57,960 bases of DNA, from NCBI GenBank assembly GCA_004369045.1, contig ML213527.1, positions 1 through 57,960 on the forward strand, read 5' to 3'. The stretch's first letter is position 1. Each line of letters starts with the position of its first letter. Below are positions 22,068 through 33,212 of this stretch, one piece after another. The translations under genes were made by a program, and so were the position numbers. Origin of the DNA: Heliocybe sulcata (taxonomy: Eukaryota; Basidiomycota; Agaricomycetes; Gloeophyllales; Gloeophyllaceae). The notes beneath the pieces were generated by a model. It ran no database searches and was not told the origin of the DNA. It was given only the letters and a program-made list of their open reading frames with translations.

Positions 22068-22570
22068 GATGAGTGGCAAGCGACTGATATGTCGTAGAAT
22101 CCTGTGTTGAACGAGCGCTCGCCGGAATTCAAGCAGTCCTATGTGATAATCCAACAGCTGAGCCTCAGCTTCGCACTGGAGAAAGACGTGCAGTTCGATA
22201 TGTGCAGTGGACGCGAGAGCAGCAGGGTCAGCCGTGGGAAAACCCGTACAATACGTCCGAAGCTTGTACGGACGTGATCCTCACAATTTGTAGCTTGCGC
22301 CCATATGCCAGCCGAATGTGCGTTCTACCCAGGGCTCCAAGCACAGGACTGTTCCATCAGGCATCCAGACCACGGAAGACGGACATACGCCGACATATAT
22401 ATCTCCCAACGAGCGTGCAAAGTGAGCCCGAGGTACGGCAACTGGAGGTAGAGCTTCACTAGTTGCTCTCTAGGAAGCGTGAAACTCCATAATAGCTAAT
22501 CCTAATCACTGGTCGATATGCATGACGCTGAAGAACAGCCTCGCCATTGCGACCAACCCCAAGAAATATG
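22068..22570. other. Leader of F-box copy and spacer
   Basis: On the minus strand the 130 bp before the F-box start share words with the leader of the copy at 28944 (GAAGCTGAGGCTC, GCGCTCGTTCAA). The remaining ~370 bp have no supportable frame. Confidence 0.55.
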
Positions 22571-23182
22571 CTAAACGACGTCTTCGTCCTCCCGCTCCTC
22601 CTCTGCAATCCACCAGTACGCACAACCTCCATCGTGACTCTAAGCACACTTACTCATCTTTGCAAAATGCTCTGCCCCATTAACCATCTCCTGCATTTTC
22701 GCATCAAGTCTATCAACTCGTCGGTACACATCAAGAAGTGTGCCCTATATACACCTCACACGTGCCTACGTGAGTACATCTTGAAGCCAGAGACGATGCC
22801 ACAGCGCCGTCAGCGACTGGTCCTGAAGAGAACCGGCCTCCCGCTTCCCCTCGTACCGCAACGCCCAGAACGACTCGTGCTTCCGGGCGCCTCATGTGCA
22901 GCGGGCGAGCGAGAGTGCGACCAATCGTCTCCCGCGACACGAGCTCCATCGCCACTTCGCACACCACCTCCCACTGCTCGTCCAACCAGTAGACCCATTT
23001 TCACTCGTATCTGTAGTATTACAGTTACCCCGCTTCCGTGATGAGCAGAGCATCTCCTATTAGTATCCGTTCGGCTAGTTTTGTGCTGTACGAGTCCCGA
23101 GACTAATAAATACCTACCCACACTGGTGATCATCTCTTCCGCACTTCTGCATGACCTGACAAAACTCACAATCACTGTCCAT
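22571..23182 (-). CDS. Small intron-rich gene, unknown function (model incomplete)
   Basis: Pieces that read well on the minus strand: an ATG at 23182 giving a Cys-rich start MDSDCEFCQVMQKCGRDD; TKLAERILIGDALLITEAG before a GTAACT donor; WEVVCEVAMEL; SFWALRYEGKREAGSLQDQS and ALWHRLWLQD; LLDVYRRVDRLDAKMQEMV; and the end FAKMKEEREDEDVV with a stop at 22571-22573. A 67-nt intron joins the third and fourth pieces in phase, but no canonical intron joins the second to the third without a one-base mismatch near 22,960-23,000. The start lies only 22 bp from the stop of the chitin synthase regulator. No family recognised. It may be real with an unusual intron, or carry a frameshift. Confidence 0.5.
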
Positions 23183-23204
23183 GCCTACACCATAAATACA
23201 CACC

Positions 23205-25590
23205 TCACATAATCACACAATCCTTATCCTCCAACTTCTGACTCCTAAACCCCATCTCCTCAAACGTGGCAGGGCCCTTGCCACCCACAGGCCTCACCCT
23301 CTCCTCCATCTCCTCCCCCTCCCCAGGGTCCGGCAACATCGGCGGGCCCCCCGACGCAACACGGTGCGCAGGCGGCCTCCTCTGCGGCGATTGCGCACGG
23401 TGAGGACTCTGCCCTCGGTGCGGCGACTCGGCTCTGCCCTGCCCAGACCCAGGATCGGTGAGCGTATACCGCTGCGCCTGCGGGTGCGCACGCAGCGCAG
23501 CCGCGTTCGGGCGCGGCGTCGCCCCGCCCGTCTGCGTCGCGAGCGTCGTCTGCTGTGGCGGTGGCTGCACGCGCCTCGGGCCCTGCACGACCGAATTCCT
23601 CCGTATCACCTCCACGACCTCCCGGCTGCTCCCCGGCACCGGCTGCTGCTGCTGCGCCCCCGCACCAGGCCTCGCGTCCGACCGCTGCTTCGCCTGCGTT
23701 CGTTTCCGCACGAGCTGCGATTCCGTGAGCGCGTCGTGTTCCTGCCGCGAGAGCGCCTGTGGGGCGGGCTGCGAGAGCGCGGCGAGGCGCTCCGCGGCGT
23801 CGGTGTTGCCGTGCTGCGAGGCCTGGTGTAGTATAAGTATGAAAGCTAGAGTGATGAGAAAGGTGGATGCGCACCCTCGTGTACCACTTTCTCGCGCCCT
23901 CGATATCCTTTGGCCCGCCCACGCCCACCTCTGCGTAATACCCCATCGCAAACTCTGCGCTCGGCAGCCCCCTCCGCGCGGCCTTTTCCGCAAAGGTCCA
24001 CGCGAGCGACTCGTCCTTGTCAAAGCACCCCTCCGCGCCGCACAAGAACCACTTGCTCAGCGCCATATCCGCCTCGGCCTCGCCCTGCTGGCTCGCGAGG
24101 CTATAATACTGCACGCTCAGCAGCGGGTCGTAGGGAAAGGGCGGCTGCGCGTACTCGTACGCGTGGCCGAGTTTGTACTGGGCGGGTGCAAAGTTGAGGA
24201 AGGCGGCGCGCTCGAGGTGCTTGCGGGCTTCGGCGGCGAGGGAGGCGCCTGGGGGGAGGAGGGGGGCGAAGAGGTGCGCGGGGATGGAGACGTGGGAGAA
24301 CTCGGAGAGGAGGAGGAGGCCGAAGACGTAGGCGGGCTGGGGGACGGCGGGGGTGGCGAGGGCGGCTGCTTTTTGGAGGAGGGGCAGAGCGAGGTCGGGG
24401 CGGGGTGGGAGGGCGAGTTGGCCCATGAGGTGGGCCATGCCCATGCGCTGCGCGGTGTTAGTAGGAGGTTAGACAGAGGAGTGGCGACGTACGTAGAGGC
24501 AGGACTCGACGCCGAGCTTGACGCCACGCTCGAAACAGTCTTTGGCGTGTGCGGTGTCGTTAAAGTTCTCATAGTCCCGGCCGAGCTTGAACCAGGCCTG
24601 CGGGTAGCCGCTCCTCGCTGCGAGCTCGAAATCGCGAAAGGCGGCGCGGGGGTTGTGGGGTGCGTACTGGGGGTAGGCGCCCGAGGCGGTCATGCAGGCG
24701 CGTAGATAGATGGCCTCGGCGACGTGCTTTGCGACGGGCTGTGCGGTGGCGGCCTGGAGGACGAGGGGCACGGCGACGTCGGCGAGGCGCTGGAGCTGGG
24801 CGTCGGCGATGTGGACGGGACCGACGGCGGGGGCGTCGGTGGAGGAGGACGAGGCGTGCATGCGCTCGACGAGGGAGAGGACGTCGCGGGCCCAGGCGAC
24901 GCGGGCGGCGGGGTCGGCGTCCGGGCGCTGGATGGAGGGCAGGGCGGCGGCGAGGGAGGCGGGGGTGGGGAGCGGGGCGGTGAGGGAGGGGAGGCCGGCG
25001 GGGCGCGGGGGGGAGGGCGGCTTGGCGGGGGGGCCGTAGGTGGAGTAGACGGAGGCGGCGCGAGGCGGATGAGAAGGCGAGGAGGGGTCGAAGGAGAGGG
25101 CGGCCATGGAAGCGGAGAGGGAGGTGTTGGAGGAATGGTGGGCGTGGTTGGGTGGGGGCGAGCCGGGGTAAGGGAGAGACTGGGGAGGCGGGGAGACGGA
25201 CGGGTTCCAGCCGTTCCATTGGGCGTTGGGAGGCGGGGGCGGCGCTGGGCTGGGGCCGCGTGGGCCTGATGGGGTGGGCATCATAAAGCCCGGGGTTGGG
25301 TTCTGGTAGTAGCCCTGGGAAGGCATCGATGGGAAGGAAGGTGGCGGGGGCACAGAGACTTGCTCGTCGAGGGTTCTCGCCATCTACAAACAATCAGATA
25401 AGGCATACTCACGCTGTGGTGTACGCACGTTTGCCGGGGCGTCTGGGTCTGCTCTGCTCGGGCGCGGGGCTGCAAGGGGCGTCTCAAAGTGCGGCGGGGA
25501 TACGTGAAAGTTTGGCGGGAGCGGTGGGACTGGAGGCTTGTCGTTGTATGCAGAAGAAGGGCGAGGAGGGACGGGCGGGACAGCAGCCAT
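23205..25590 (-). CDS. Sel1-repeat chitin synthase regulator (Chs4/Skt5-like) with CaaX tail
   Basis: Activator that in yeast anchors and activates chitin synthase III at the bud neck. Exons 25429-25590, 24493-25383, 23875-24447 and 23205-23822 encode 747 residues. About 200 N-terminal residues are Pro-rich. The Sel1-like repeats run from about residue 250 to 540: YPQAWFKLGRDYENFNDTAH, ARKHLERAAFLNFAPAQYKL, WTFAEKAARRGLPSAEFAMG. The tail is Gln/Pro-rich and ends DKDCVIM, a CaaX box predicted to be farnesylated, as in yeast Skt5. The start is supported by the Pro-rich first exon and an in-phase 45-nt intron. Long antisense frames here are codon-composition shadows. Confidence 0.9.
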
Positions 25591-27567
25591 TCACTTTACA
25601 GCGTTTCAGCGAGAGAATGCTTTTAAGAGCCTGCACAGCCTGATCTCCTGATTTGGCTGTGACATAAGCGCCAGTGCGCAGCCACTCCACGTCCCTTTCC
25701 TTCTCCTCCTCGCACAGTCGTATTCTTGGCTGCTCTCTTTCCATCCTTCTGACGATGCTAAAACGTTCTATGAATTCTGCCGCGTTTGCGGTGACCGCAG
25801 TGTTCTGTCTCGGCGCTTGTTTCAGATGGCCACAGCCCACTCTTTGACGTCAATCTTTGATCTTGGCCTTTAGCTGGCACGCCAGCGGTACTCGCTTAAA
25901 CTTGCTTCTCTGGGTCGTCACACAGTACTGGACACTCAACAATGCCAGCGAGTCATGTCTCTTCGCCGGCCAGTCATGTCTCTCCCGCCAAAGATCAGTG
26001 CCACGATACCCGAAGGCCCTGCTCTAAATCCGACTCCAACTGCGGCCATCCCGGTCTCCAGCGAGCATTTATAACCGGAAGGCGCAGTCAGGCAATGCTG
26101 ACGCCGCTGCCGAGGTCATGTTGCGTTGTCGGGTCTCCAGCACCCATCACCAGGAGGCCTCTGAGCTCTCGCTCGTCTCTTTTGGCGAACGTCTCGACGT
26201 CTCGCAACTTTCTGGCTGAATGATCCGGGTGCTCTTCAAGCTCTCTCACTTATCACGTCGATCATGTCACTTTAAACCCGCCCTTGATAACTCGCGGTGC
26301 CGACTCTAGCATCAATCGGGGTCGTTAGTCTCTGTCTACCAGGTGATACCAAGTTGCTTTCTCCGCCCTGCACCTTCGCCGCGGCAAAACTTCCGAAACA
26401 TCTGGTAATCCTACATCCATGTCTGCTGTCGCCATCTTGACCATGCTCTAGCGGGCTGCCTTGCTTTACTCCCATGTACCCCCTCACACGGCATCTTGGA
26501 CGTTGTAGAACTTTTAGCTGGGCTGATCAGAAAGTGTCGCCCTTACCTGCTCTTGCCGTCACTGCTAGCATCGCAAGCAGTCCCAAGTTCTGTTCGAGAG
26601 CAAGAGCTTCCGCGTCTTTTAGTTGCTTCAGGAACGGTCCGGCCTGGCGCTTCTTCGCCCCAAAGCAAGCCAGTTGACTCGATTTTCTCTCCCGTTGTCC
26701 TCGTCGCAAACCCGGCCTCTCTTGACGCGATTTGGCGAGACTGTCATGCCGCCAGTGATATCCGATAACGACGTTCGCAGCGCTGAAGATCGATCACTGG
26801 TGAGCTCTGTGCAAAGGCAGGATGATACCAGCCTGTCCCGCCCGTAGGCCGTAGGTGCAAGCTGCATCTCGCACGCTCCTTGGTCAATAAAATGTTCGCC
26901 GAGTGGATATGGTGCATCGGAGTCGCGAATCCGACCATGGTAGCCGGACGGCCATGCGCCTTGTACACAGCGTGTATGGCATAACATCTTGGGAGGACCC
27001 GGAACTTCTACGCTCTCCGCCTTTCACCACCAAACCTCCTCCCGCTGTGTTCTCCGCAATCCGTCGATCAAGTCCTTGGACGCGGTTGGGAGGTGCGAGT
27101 GGCTGGGTGACGTGGATAAGTCGAGAGGCGGAGAACGTGAGATGGGTTGCTGGACGATGGAGCTGGGCAGCGAGGGATGATTGCGATAGGATGGTATCTC
27201 TTACTTTGATTCTAGTGGGTCCAAAGCTTAGCTTACGTATCGTATTTCCTAGTCATGATGTATTTATCCTGGGGATGAGCGTAGCACCGATCTTCATTCA
27301 TCCTGCGGAAAGGCTTTCCGAGTCTTTGTGGCGTTACGGCACGTCCTCCTGATAAGCGTTCTCTCGATCGTATCATTGACCTGATCTCTATAATTGCACT
27401 CGCCTGGCGGGGAGATAGCACGGCACACAGTATTTACGACCACGCTGGCACGAAGAACCTCTCTCCAATAATACTCCGAGCGAGATAGGGCTGTACGGTC
27501 CGCCGAGGCTATCGCACTGCAGGATTCATAAACTGCAGGACTCGACAGAACCGTCGTCGCGCACAAG
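25591..27567. other. Unresolved 2-kb region
   Basis: No convincing gene. Possible fragments: a plus-strand frame from about 25,955 with a Pro-rich start (PPKISATIPEGPALNPTPT) followed downstream by ADAAAEVMLRCRVSSTHHQE, and a plus frame at 26,496-26,768 containing SPVVLVANPASLDAIWRD. The words CCAGTCATGTCTCT / CGAGTCATGTCTCT repeat at 25,950-25,985. I could not link these by splice sites, so a heavily spliced unknown gene or a decayed one remain possible. Confidence 0.3.
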
Positions 27568-28741
27568 ATGCGGGGTTTCCTCCATTTCGCCTGTGCTGCG
27601 TTAGGCGTCGCCACCCTCGTCTCAGGCCAAGAGTCGACCGTATGGGGCAACTACTACAACTACTGGGTAAAGAACGGGTCCACGTTCGACCTCACCCGCG
27701 GGAGCGCGGGTAGGGCGATCGGGATACAGACGAGCAGCAAGGGCAACTCGACGATCGTCGTCGACCCTGCGAAGAGCGCGATGGTGATTGTGGATATGCA
27801 GAGTACGTTTTTGAGTTTGTGGGGGCGTGGGTCGCGTGCGCTGATGGTGCTTGCTGGCAGACTTTTTCTTGCATCCGGAGCTGGCGCCCGGTGCGGACGC
27901 GGGACGGGCAACGGTCGCGCCTACTGTTGAGACCGTTCTGGCTCTGCGCGAAGCGGGTGTCAAGATCCTCTGGGTTCAGGCATGTATTTTAGCGGTGCTC
28001 CTAGCGGGGTACTGATGCACTGTATAGTGGGGTCTGACACAATGGGACATACTCACCATGCCCCCCTCGTTCCTGTACGGCTTTGCGAGCAACGACCTCC
28101 CAAACTCGACCTTTGGCTCGGACATGGGGCCCATCGCGAATGGGACGGAGGCGGGGCCGCTGCTCATGCGGGGCGCGTGGAACGCGCAGGCGTACGGGGC
28201 GCTGTGGGCGCTGCAGCAGGAGGGGCTTGCGAAGGGGACGGATTTCTTTTTCAATAAGAGTGAGTGTGCTTGGGCTGAGAAGGGGGGTGGCGGGCTGATG
28301 GGGTTCGGTAGATCGGCTGAGCGGGATGGCGGGGAGGGCGGAGACGCCGTTGAGTATATTTCTGGAGGATCAGTCGCTGACGACGCTGTTCTTCAGTGGT
28401 GTCAATATTGACCAGTGAGTGGGCCTCTGTCTTCAGGCGCGCTCACATAGACGTGACTCAGGTGTGTATGGGGCACCCTTCTTGATGCCTACTACCGGGT
28501 AAGTATATCTAAAGAACTCTCTCCCGGTTATGGACTCATTATTGACAGGGATACGATGTTATCCTCGTCCAAGACATGTCTGCGACGACGTCGCCCGAAT
28601 ATGCGACCCAAATGGTCTTGTATAACGGAGCTGGTCGGTCTTATATATGCCCGTCTTCCCCGCGCTGGATACTGACTGTGTTTAGGCGACGGATGGATTA
28701 CGAACTCGAGTGATATCTTGGCGGGACTTGCAGCAGTGTAG
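27568..28741 (+). CDS. Secreted isochorismatase-family hydrolase
   Basis: Cysteine hydrolase of the isochorismatase fold. Seven exons, 27568-27802, 27861-27979, 28028-28259, 28312-28414, 28462-28498, 28549-28633 and 28686-28741, give 288 residues. An N-terminal signal peptide is likely (MRGFLHFACAALGVATLVSG). The fold is shown by SAMVIVDMQ with the catalytic Asp, ETVLALREAGVKILWV, TTLFFSGVNIDQCVWGTLLD with the nucleophilic Cys, and GYDVILVQDMSAT. The intron after WVQ uses a GC donor (CAG|GCATGT), needed to join WGLTQWDILTMPPS in phase. N-glycosylation sequons (NGS, NST) fit secretion. Substrate is unknown; secreted members in plant-associated fungi can hydrolyse isochorismate, which would be inference here. 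Confidence 0.85.
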
Positions 28742-28943
28742 CTACAAATTTTGAGAACCGGAGTCTAGCGAGCTTCGTATAAATATCGAGAATGCTTTTC
28801 CCACGGTTCACTTCCTCTTCTCGAAACTGCACGCCTTGAAGCTGAGGCTCCCTTCCGTAGGACTACTTTGGAGCTGTGTTCACTCGACAGGCGCTCGTTC
28901 AATACAAGATTCCGCACATAACTGGCGATCGGCCGCTGCGAAC

Positions 28944-30580
28944 ATGCATCGAGCTCTTGCTCAGCGCGATATCCTTAGCCACGTCTTTGGACAACTCGCT
29001 GATGAGTGGGATCAAACCCATATGTATCACCCCGATCGTGCTAGACCGAAGGTGACGCTGCGAAGCGCCGGGCTTACCTGCCGCAGCTTCCAAGGACCCG
29101 CTCTCGATGCCCTATGGAGGACCATAGACGGTTCGATGCTCCCCTTGCTCCGACTCATTCCGAACTTTCGAAACATCGAGGGTGTTTGGGTATGTCATGA
29201 ACTTCTAGAGGTATCATATATCGCTCAGCCGGTTCGTAGAACCTAGTTGGTCCGGTCACGGGCAGCATGCTGCTTCGCTATCGCGTGCATGCTTCCCGTG
29301 TTCGCAAGATTCGTATTCACAAGCACGAACTACTTATCAAGGCAAACGTATATACGACACTGCGCCGTGCACTGGGATCCGCGCTTCTACCCTCGCTCCA
29401 AGAGCTTCGCTGTTCTTTTGACCATGCAAGTCCAGCATTGTGTGTGTTGGTCACTCCAACGCTTCTGCATGTTCACATTTATTTGAGCTGGACACGCGAA
29501 TACGTACACAGCCAAGAGCATTCGCCTCACCTCTATAGGCTGCAAACCCAAGTGGTTGAGACTTTCCTGTATGATCTTCTCGACAATGCACCCTGTCTAC
29601 GACGTCTCAATCTCAAAGGCAATATATCGTCAGGAGTACCATCACATATTTTGCCGGGCTTTACTCAACTCAACTGTCTCACACTTGCCCCTTCCTTCCG
29701 GACCGGCTCTCCTGAATATTACCCTCTACGTCTCACGTGTGAGGACTTCCTCGCGTTCTCGAGCATCGCTAGCCTCGCAACTCTCAATCTCGGGCTTCAT
29801 GGTGTTGAAATTCCTGAGGATGCCGATCCTATCAAGTTCTCTTGCCTTCGAGAGCTCTCATTGTGGGGCACGCCACATAGTATGCACACCGTTCTCAACC
29901 TTCTGCGACCGACAGAGGTCGAGAAGCTGCGACTGTTGGTGGGTGGTCCAGAACCGTACGACCACTGCCAGTCACTCTTCCAAAGCATTGCTTTTCCCAC
30001 CCTTCTAGACATCGAACTAACCATACTCTCGCGACCCATGAATGATGTCACGGACCCTGATCATCGCGACGCCCTGTCTCTTTTCGCTTCTTTGCTCCGA
30101 TGCCGTCGACTCAAGAGGGTCAAGGTCGACATGCTGATGTTTGCGCCCATCTCAGCGGACGACACTATGCTCCTCTCCATGGCCGAGGCCTGGCCCAAAC
30201 TCGTGGAGTTGGACCTAACCTTTACGGACGGGTCATCCACAATGCCGACTATTCGCAGTCTAGGAGTCTTTAGTGCCCGCTGCCCAGATTTACAGCAACT
30301 GTCGATATCTGTTGACGCGAATTCACCATTTCCTGCATCTGGCGATCTCCCTATTTGCCACCATACATTGCGGTGGCTTCAAATATGGGCGGATGAAGGA
30401 CACAAGATCAAGGACCCCGTAGAGGTTGCACAGTGGATATGTACACTGTTTCCGTCGGTTCAGGATGTCTCCGTTCCCGGCGATGAAAAAGAGGGTGATG
30501 TGAAACGGATGGTAAAGGCTTTCCAGGCTATGCGCACCGTTCATGAGCAGCAGTCGGTGCAGAGCAATCATTTGCCGTAG
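28944..30580 (+). CDS. F-box protein with leucine-rich region, second subfamily, copy 2
   Basis: Inverted paralogue of 20429-22067. Exons 28944-29189 and 29240-30580 give 528 residues. The F-box starts MHRALAQRDILSHVFGQLAD and includes LRSAGLTCRSFQGPALDALW. Exon 2 begins NLVGPVTGSMLLRYRVHASR. Shared downstream blocks include RRALGSALLPSLQELR, VVETFLYDLLDNAPCLRRLN and TCEDFLAFSSIASLATLNLG. The intron position matches the paralogue exactly. The frame is intact, so it is probably functional. Confidence 0.83.
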
Positions 30581-31178
30581 CTATACATTCTCCCAAGTCA
30601 TTCGGAACTTCCAAACGACGAGACACGCAGTAGTAGTGCTCGGCATTCCATGCATGCATATTTCTTTTGGCTTTCCGTGCTTCTATGAGGAGCTATGAAA
30701 CCGTCAGTGGCGCAAAAACATTCACATCAGTGTACGTCGCGATCGCTCCGTGCCACAATCATGACTACTATGCTCGACCTTGCGGCAACATCAGAGGTAT
30801 TAATGCCGACCTCCTCCAAGTCATGCGCACGCTCAACGAGTCCGGTCCATGTGCATCTTCTCGAATATCATCCGTGGGTCCTCCAACGAGTCCAAGACGC
30901 TGCCTCAGGCATCAGCAGCAGCTCCGCCATAAATCATAAACGACGCACTCTTCTGCATCTTGCCGCGACGAGCGTTCGGTGAAGCTTTGACCAGGAACTG
31001 TCACGAGTACATTTCCGCTAGTGCGGAGCCCCGCGTCTTCGTCTGTCGGGCGAATGTCGGAAGGTATGGGTAAACGTTTCGCTCGATGGGCCTGATTAGA
31101 TAGGTGTTGAGATCTGCCGCCGCTGGCGCGTTTACTTCCTGCCCGATTCCAAGCCGCCGAACTCTTCGTCCGAAACAG
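30581..31178. other. Spacer, no gene supported
   Basis: 598 bp between the F-box gene and the alcohol dehydrogenase start. A 95-codon plus frame inside has no recognisable content. It should hold the dehydrogenase promoter. Confidence 0.45.
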
Positions 31179-32796
31179 ATGTCGTACTCCTCCGAGGGAA
31201 CGCAGACTGCTGTACGATGGTACCCGCCTGCCTATGATGTTCGCGTAGAATCAGTTCCGTTACCGAGGTGAAGACGACCATCGTGGACTTCGAGAATATC
31301 ATCTGAAACCAAAAGATAGTATTGAATATCCTGACGACGCGATCGTGAAGATCAAGGCGAGTTCTGCTCTGTTCTGCTTCCATCAGTTTACTGAAACCTA
31401 TCACTGACAGCTGGGAGGACTCTGCGGCAGTGACCTTCATGTATACCGCGGCCACGAGGACGTGGATGCCCCGTAAGGATATATCGATGTCTAGGGGTAC
31501 TTGCATTGACGCTTCAGCAGACTCATCTGCGGCCACGAGTTCGTTGGAGAAGTCGTCGCACTAGGAGCAAGCTTCGGATCTTCTGCCTCTGGTCGCCCTC
31601 CTCTGTACTCCACCTTGCAGATCGGCGACAAAGTTGTGTCGCCTTTCACCGTGACATGCGGAGAGTGTCAGTGCGTATCTGCTTAAGGAAATTCTAGATG
31701 TCGGAGACAACTGACGATAGTACTCTGATTGTTCTAGCTTCTGCAGGGTGGGCTCCACCTGCCGCTGCGTGCATTCGCAGCTGTTCGGCATCCCCGCTCT
31801 TCCCGGTGGGCAGGCTCAGTACGTCCGGGTCCCAAAGGCAGGCGGAACGTTATTCAAGATCGAAGGCCGCATGTCCCAGATCTCGGACTCGTCGCTAATC
31901 CTCTTGGGAGATATCCTGCCCACTGGAGTCTTCGCTGTCCTGCAAGCCTTGCAACACCCAAAGTTGCTTCCCGCCGTCACTTCACAGCCATACCCGTTCA
32001 GCTCTCAGCCTTTCGCTGCCATTATCCAAGAGAATGGCATTGATGTACCTCGATCGCTGATTCGAGAGGAGGACAAGGTTCTGACAATTGCCGTAGTCGG
32101 GCTGGGACCAGTGGGAATCGTAAGCGGTCGTTTTGCTACGAACAGTTGTATTCGGACTCACTCGTCGCGAGTGCACTATTGTGTCACTGTTAGATATCCT
32201 TTCAAAGTCCAAAACCGCTTTCAAGGTGGTGGCCATCGATCCTATTGAGGATAGACGGAACAAAGTTCAGGAAGTCTATAAATCGATCCAGGAGAATGGT
32301 CGGGGAAATGGAACGTTCGAAGTTGCTTCGATCAACGAGGGTAAGAACATCGTCAGTGGATGGACGAATGGTACCGGATGTAACGCCGTCTTGGAGGTAA
32401 ATTGTTTCATCCCTCCGCTTAGGTGACCACGCTAAGCTCGTCTTGGGACGCTTTTCTCAGATTGTGGGAAATAATAGCGCTCTATTGCTGGCCTATGACC
32501 TCGTCCGACCTTTTGGAGTGATCAGTTCCGTTGGAGTGCACCAAGGCCCGCAGCTACCCTTCACCGGCCGCCAAGTGTACGACAAAAACGTCTCCTTCGA
32601 GTTCGGCAGATGTCCCGTCCGAGCCATTTTGCCCATTGCACTCGAGGTCCTCCTCAAACGCCAGGACGTGTTCGGTGGCGTCGGAGAAGCCGCTAGCTTA
32701 GTGGAGAAGATCGTAGGTTTTGACCAGGCAGTCGAGAGCTACGAACTCTTCGACAAAGGCAAGTGCGGTAAAGTGCTGTTCGATCCTTGGAGATAG
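31179..32796 (+). CDS. Zinc-dependent medium-chain alcohol dehydrogenase
   Basis: NAD(P)-dependent oxidoreductase of the MDR superfamily. Seven exons, 31179-31267, 31320-31356, 31411-31472, 31521-31670, 31738-32119, 32172-32396 and 32461-32796, give 426 residues, long for the family because of insertions. Catalytic zinc residues: LGGLCGSDLHVYRGHE and CGHEFVGEVV. Structural zinc site: CGECHFCRVGSTC. Nucleotide-binding fold: VVGLGPVGI followed by FKVVAID. The second intron appears to have a GC donor (AAG|GCGAGT), needed to reach LGGLCGSD in phase. It lies 416 bp upstream of a co-oriented monooxygenase, which suggests, without proving, a shared pathway. A minus-strand frame over its 5' exons is a shadow. 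Confidence 0.88.
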
Positions 32797-33212
32797 GCTG
32801 GGCTGGATACCTCTAAGGAATCCTCATCTCATTAGCTTGAGATCGCAGAATTGAGCGCACCATAGAAGGGCATAAATCTAACTGTGTAGACTGAAGTTGA
32901 CGTGGTACAGCTCCATTAGTTGTACTCAAGTGAGAGCTCCGTCTGTCTCCTGGCCTCTGATTTTGCGTGCAGTTCCGAGTAGTGTGGCAGAGCGTAGTGG
33001 CAGAGCGTCGGGACCGCAGCACGTGGTGGCGCTGCATCACCTGTTTCCGGCCCGACTGCAACCGCCCACGACGTCTCTGCAGCTATTCCCATCCAAACTT
33101 GCTTCACGTACTCGCAATGGAACTCCCGCTTCCGTCTTTCCCATGCACACGTCGAGCAGCGTGTACATGAGTAGGAAAGCTCTGCTCGGAGCGAATCGCC
33201 TCACCCTCAACA
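32797..33212. promoter_or_regulatory. Intergenic region between dehydrogenase and monooxygenase
   Basis: 416 bp separating two co-oriented genes. It must include the dehydrogenase 3' UTR and the monooxygenase promoter. No element identified. Confidence 0.4.

Noticed and set aside
23458-24705. 415-codon plus-strand ORF and a Gly-rich ORF at 24724-25269
   Set aside because: Antisense to the Sel1-repeat gene in very GC-rich, Pro-rich sequence; residue composition is low-complexity.
31132-31536. 134-codon minus-strand ORF with hydrophobic segment
   Set aside because: Covered by the first exons of the alcohol dehydrogenase, whose catalytic Cys and zinc motifs give much stronger evidence.
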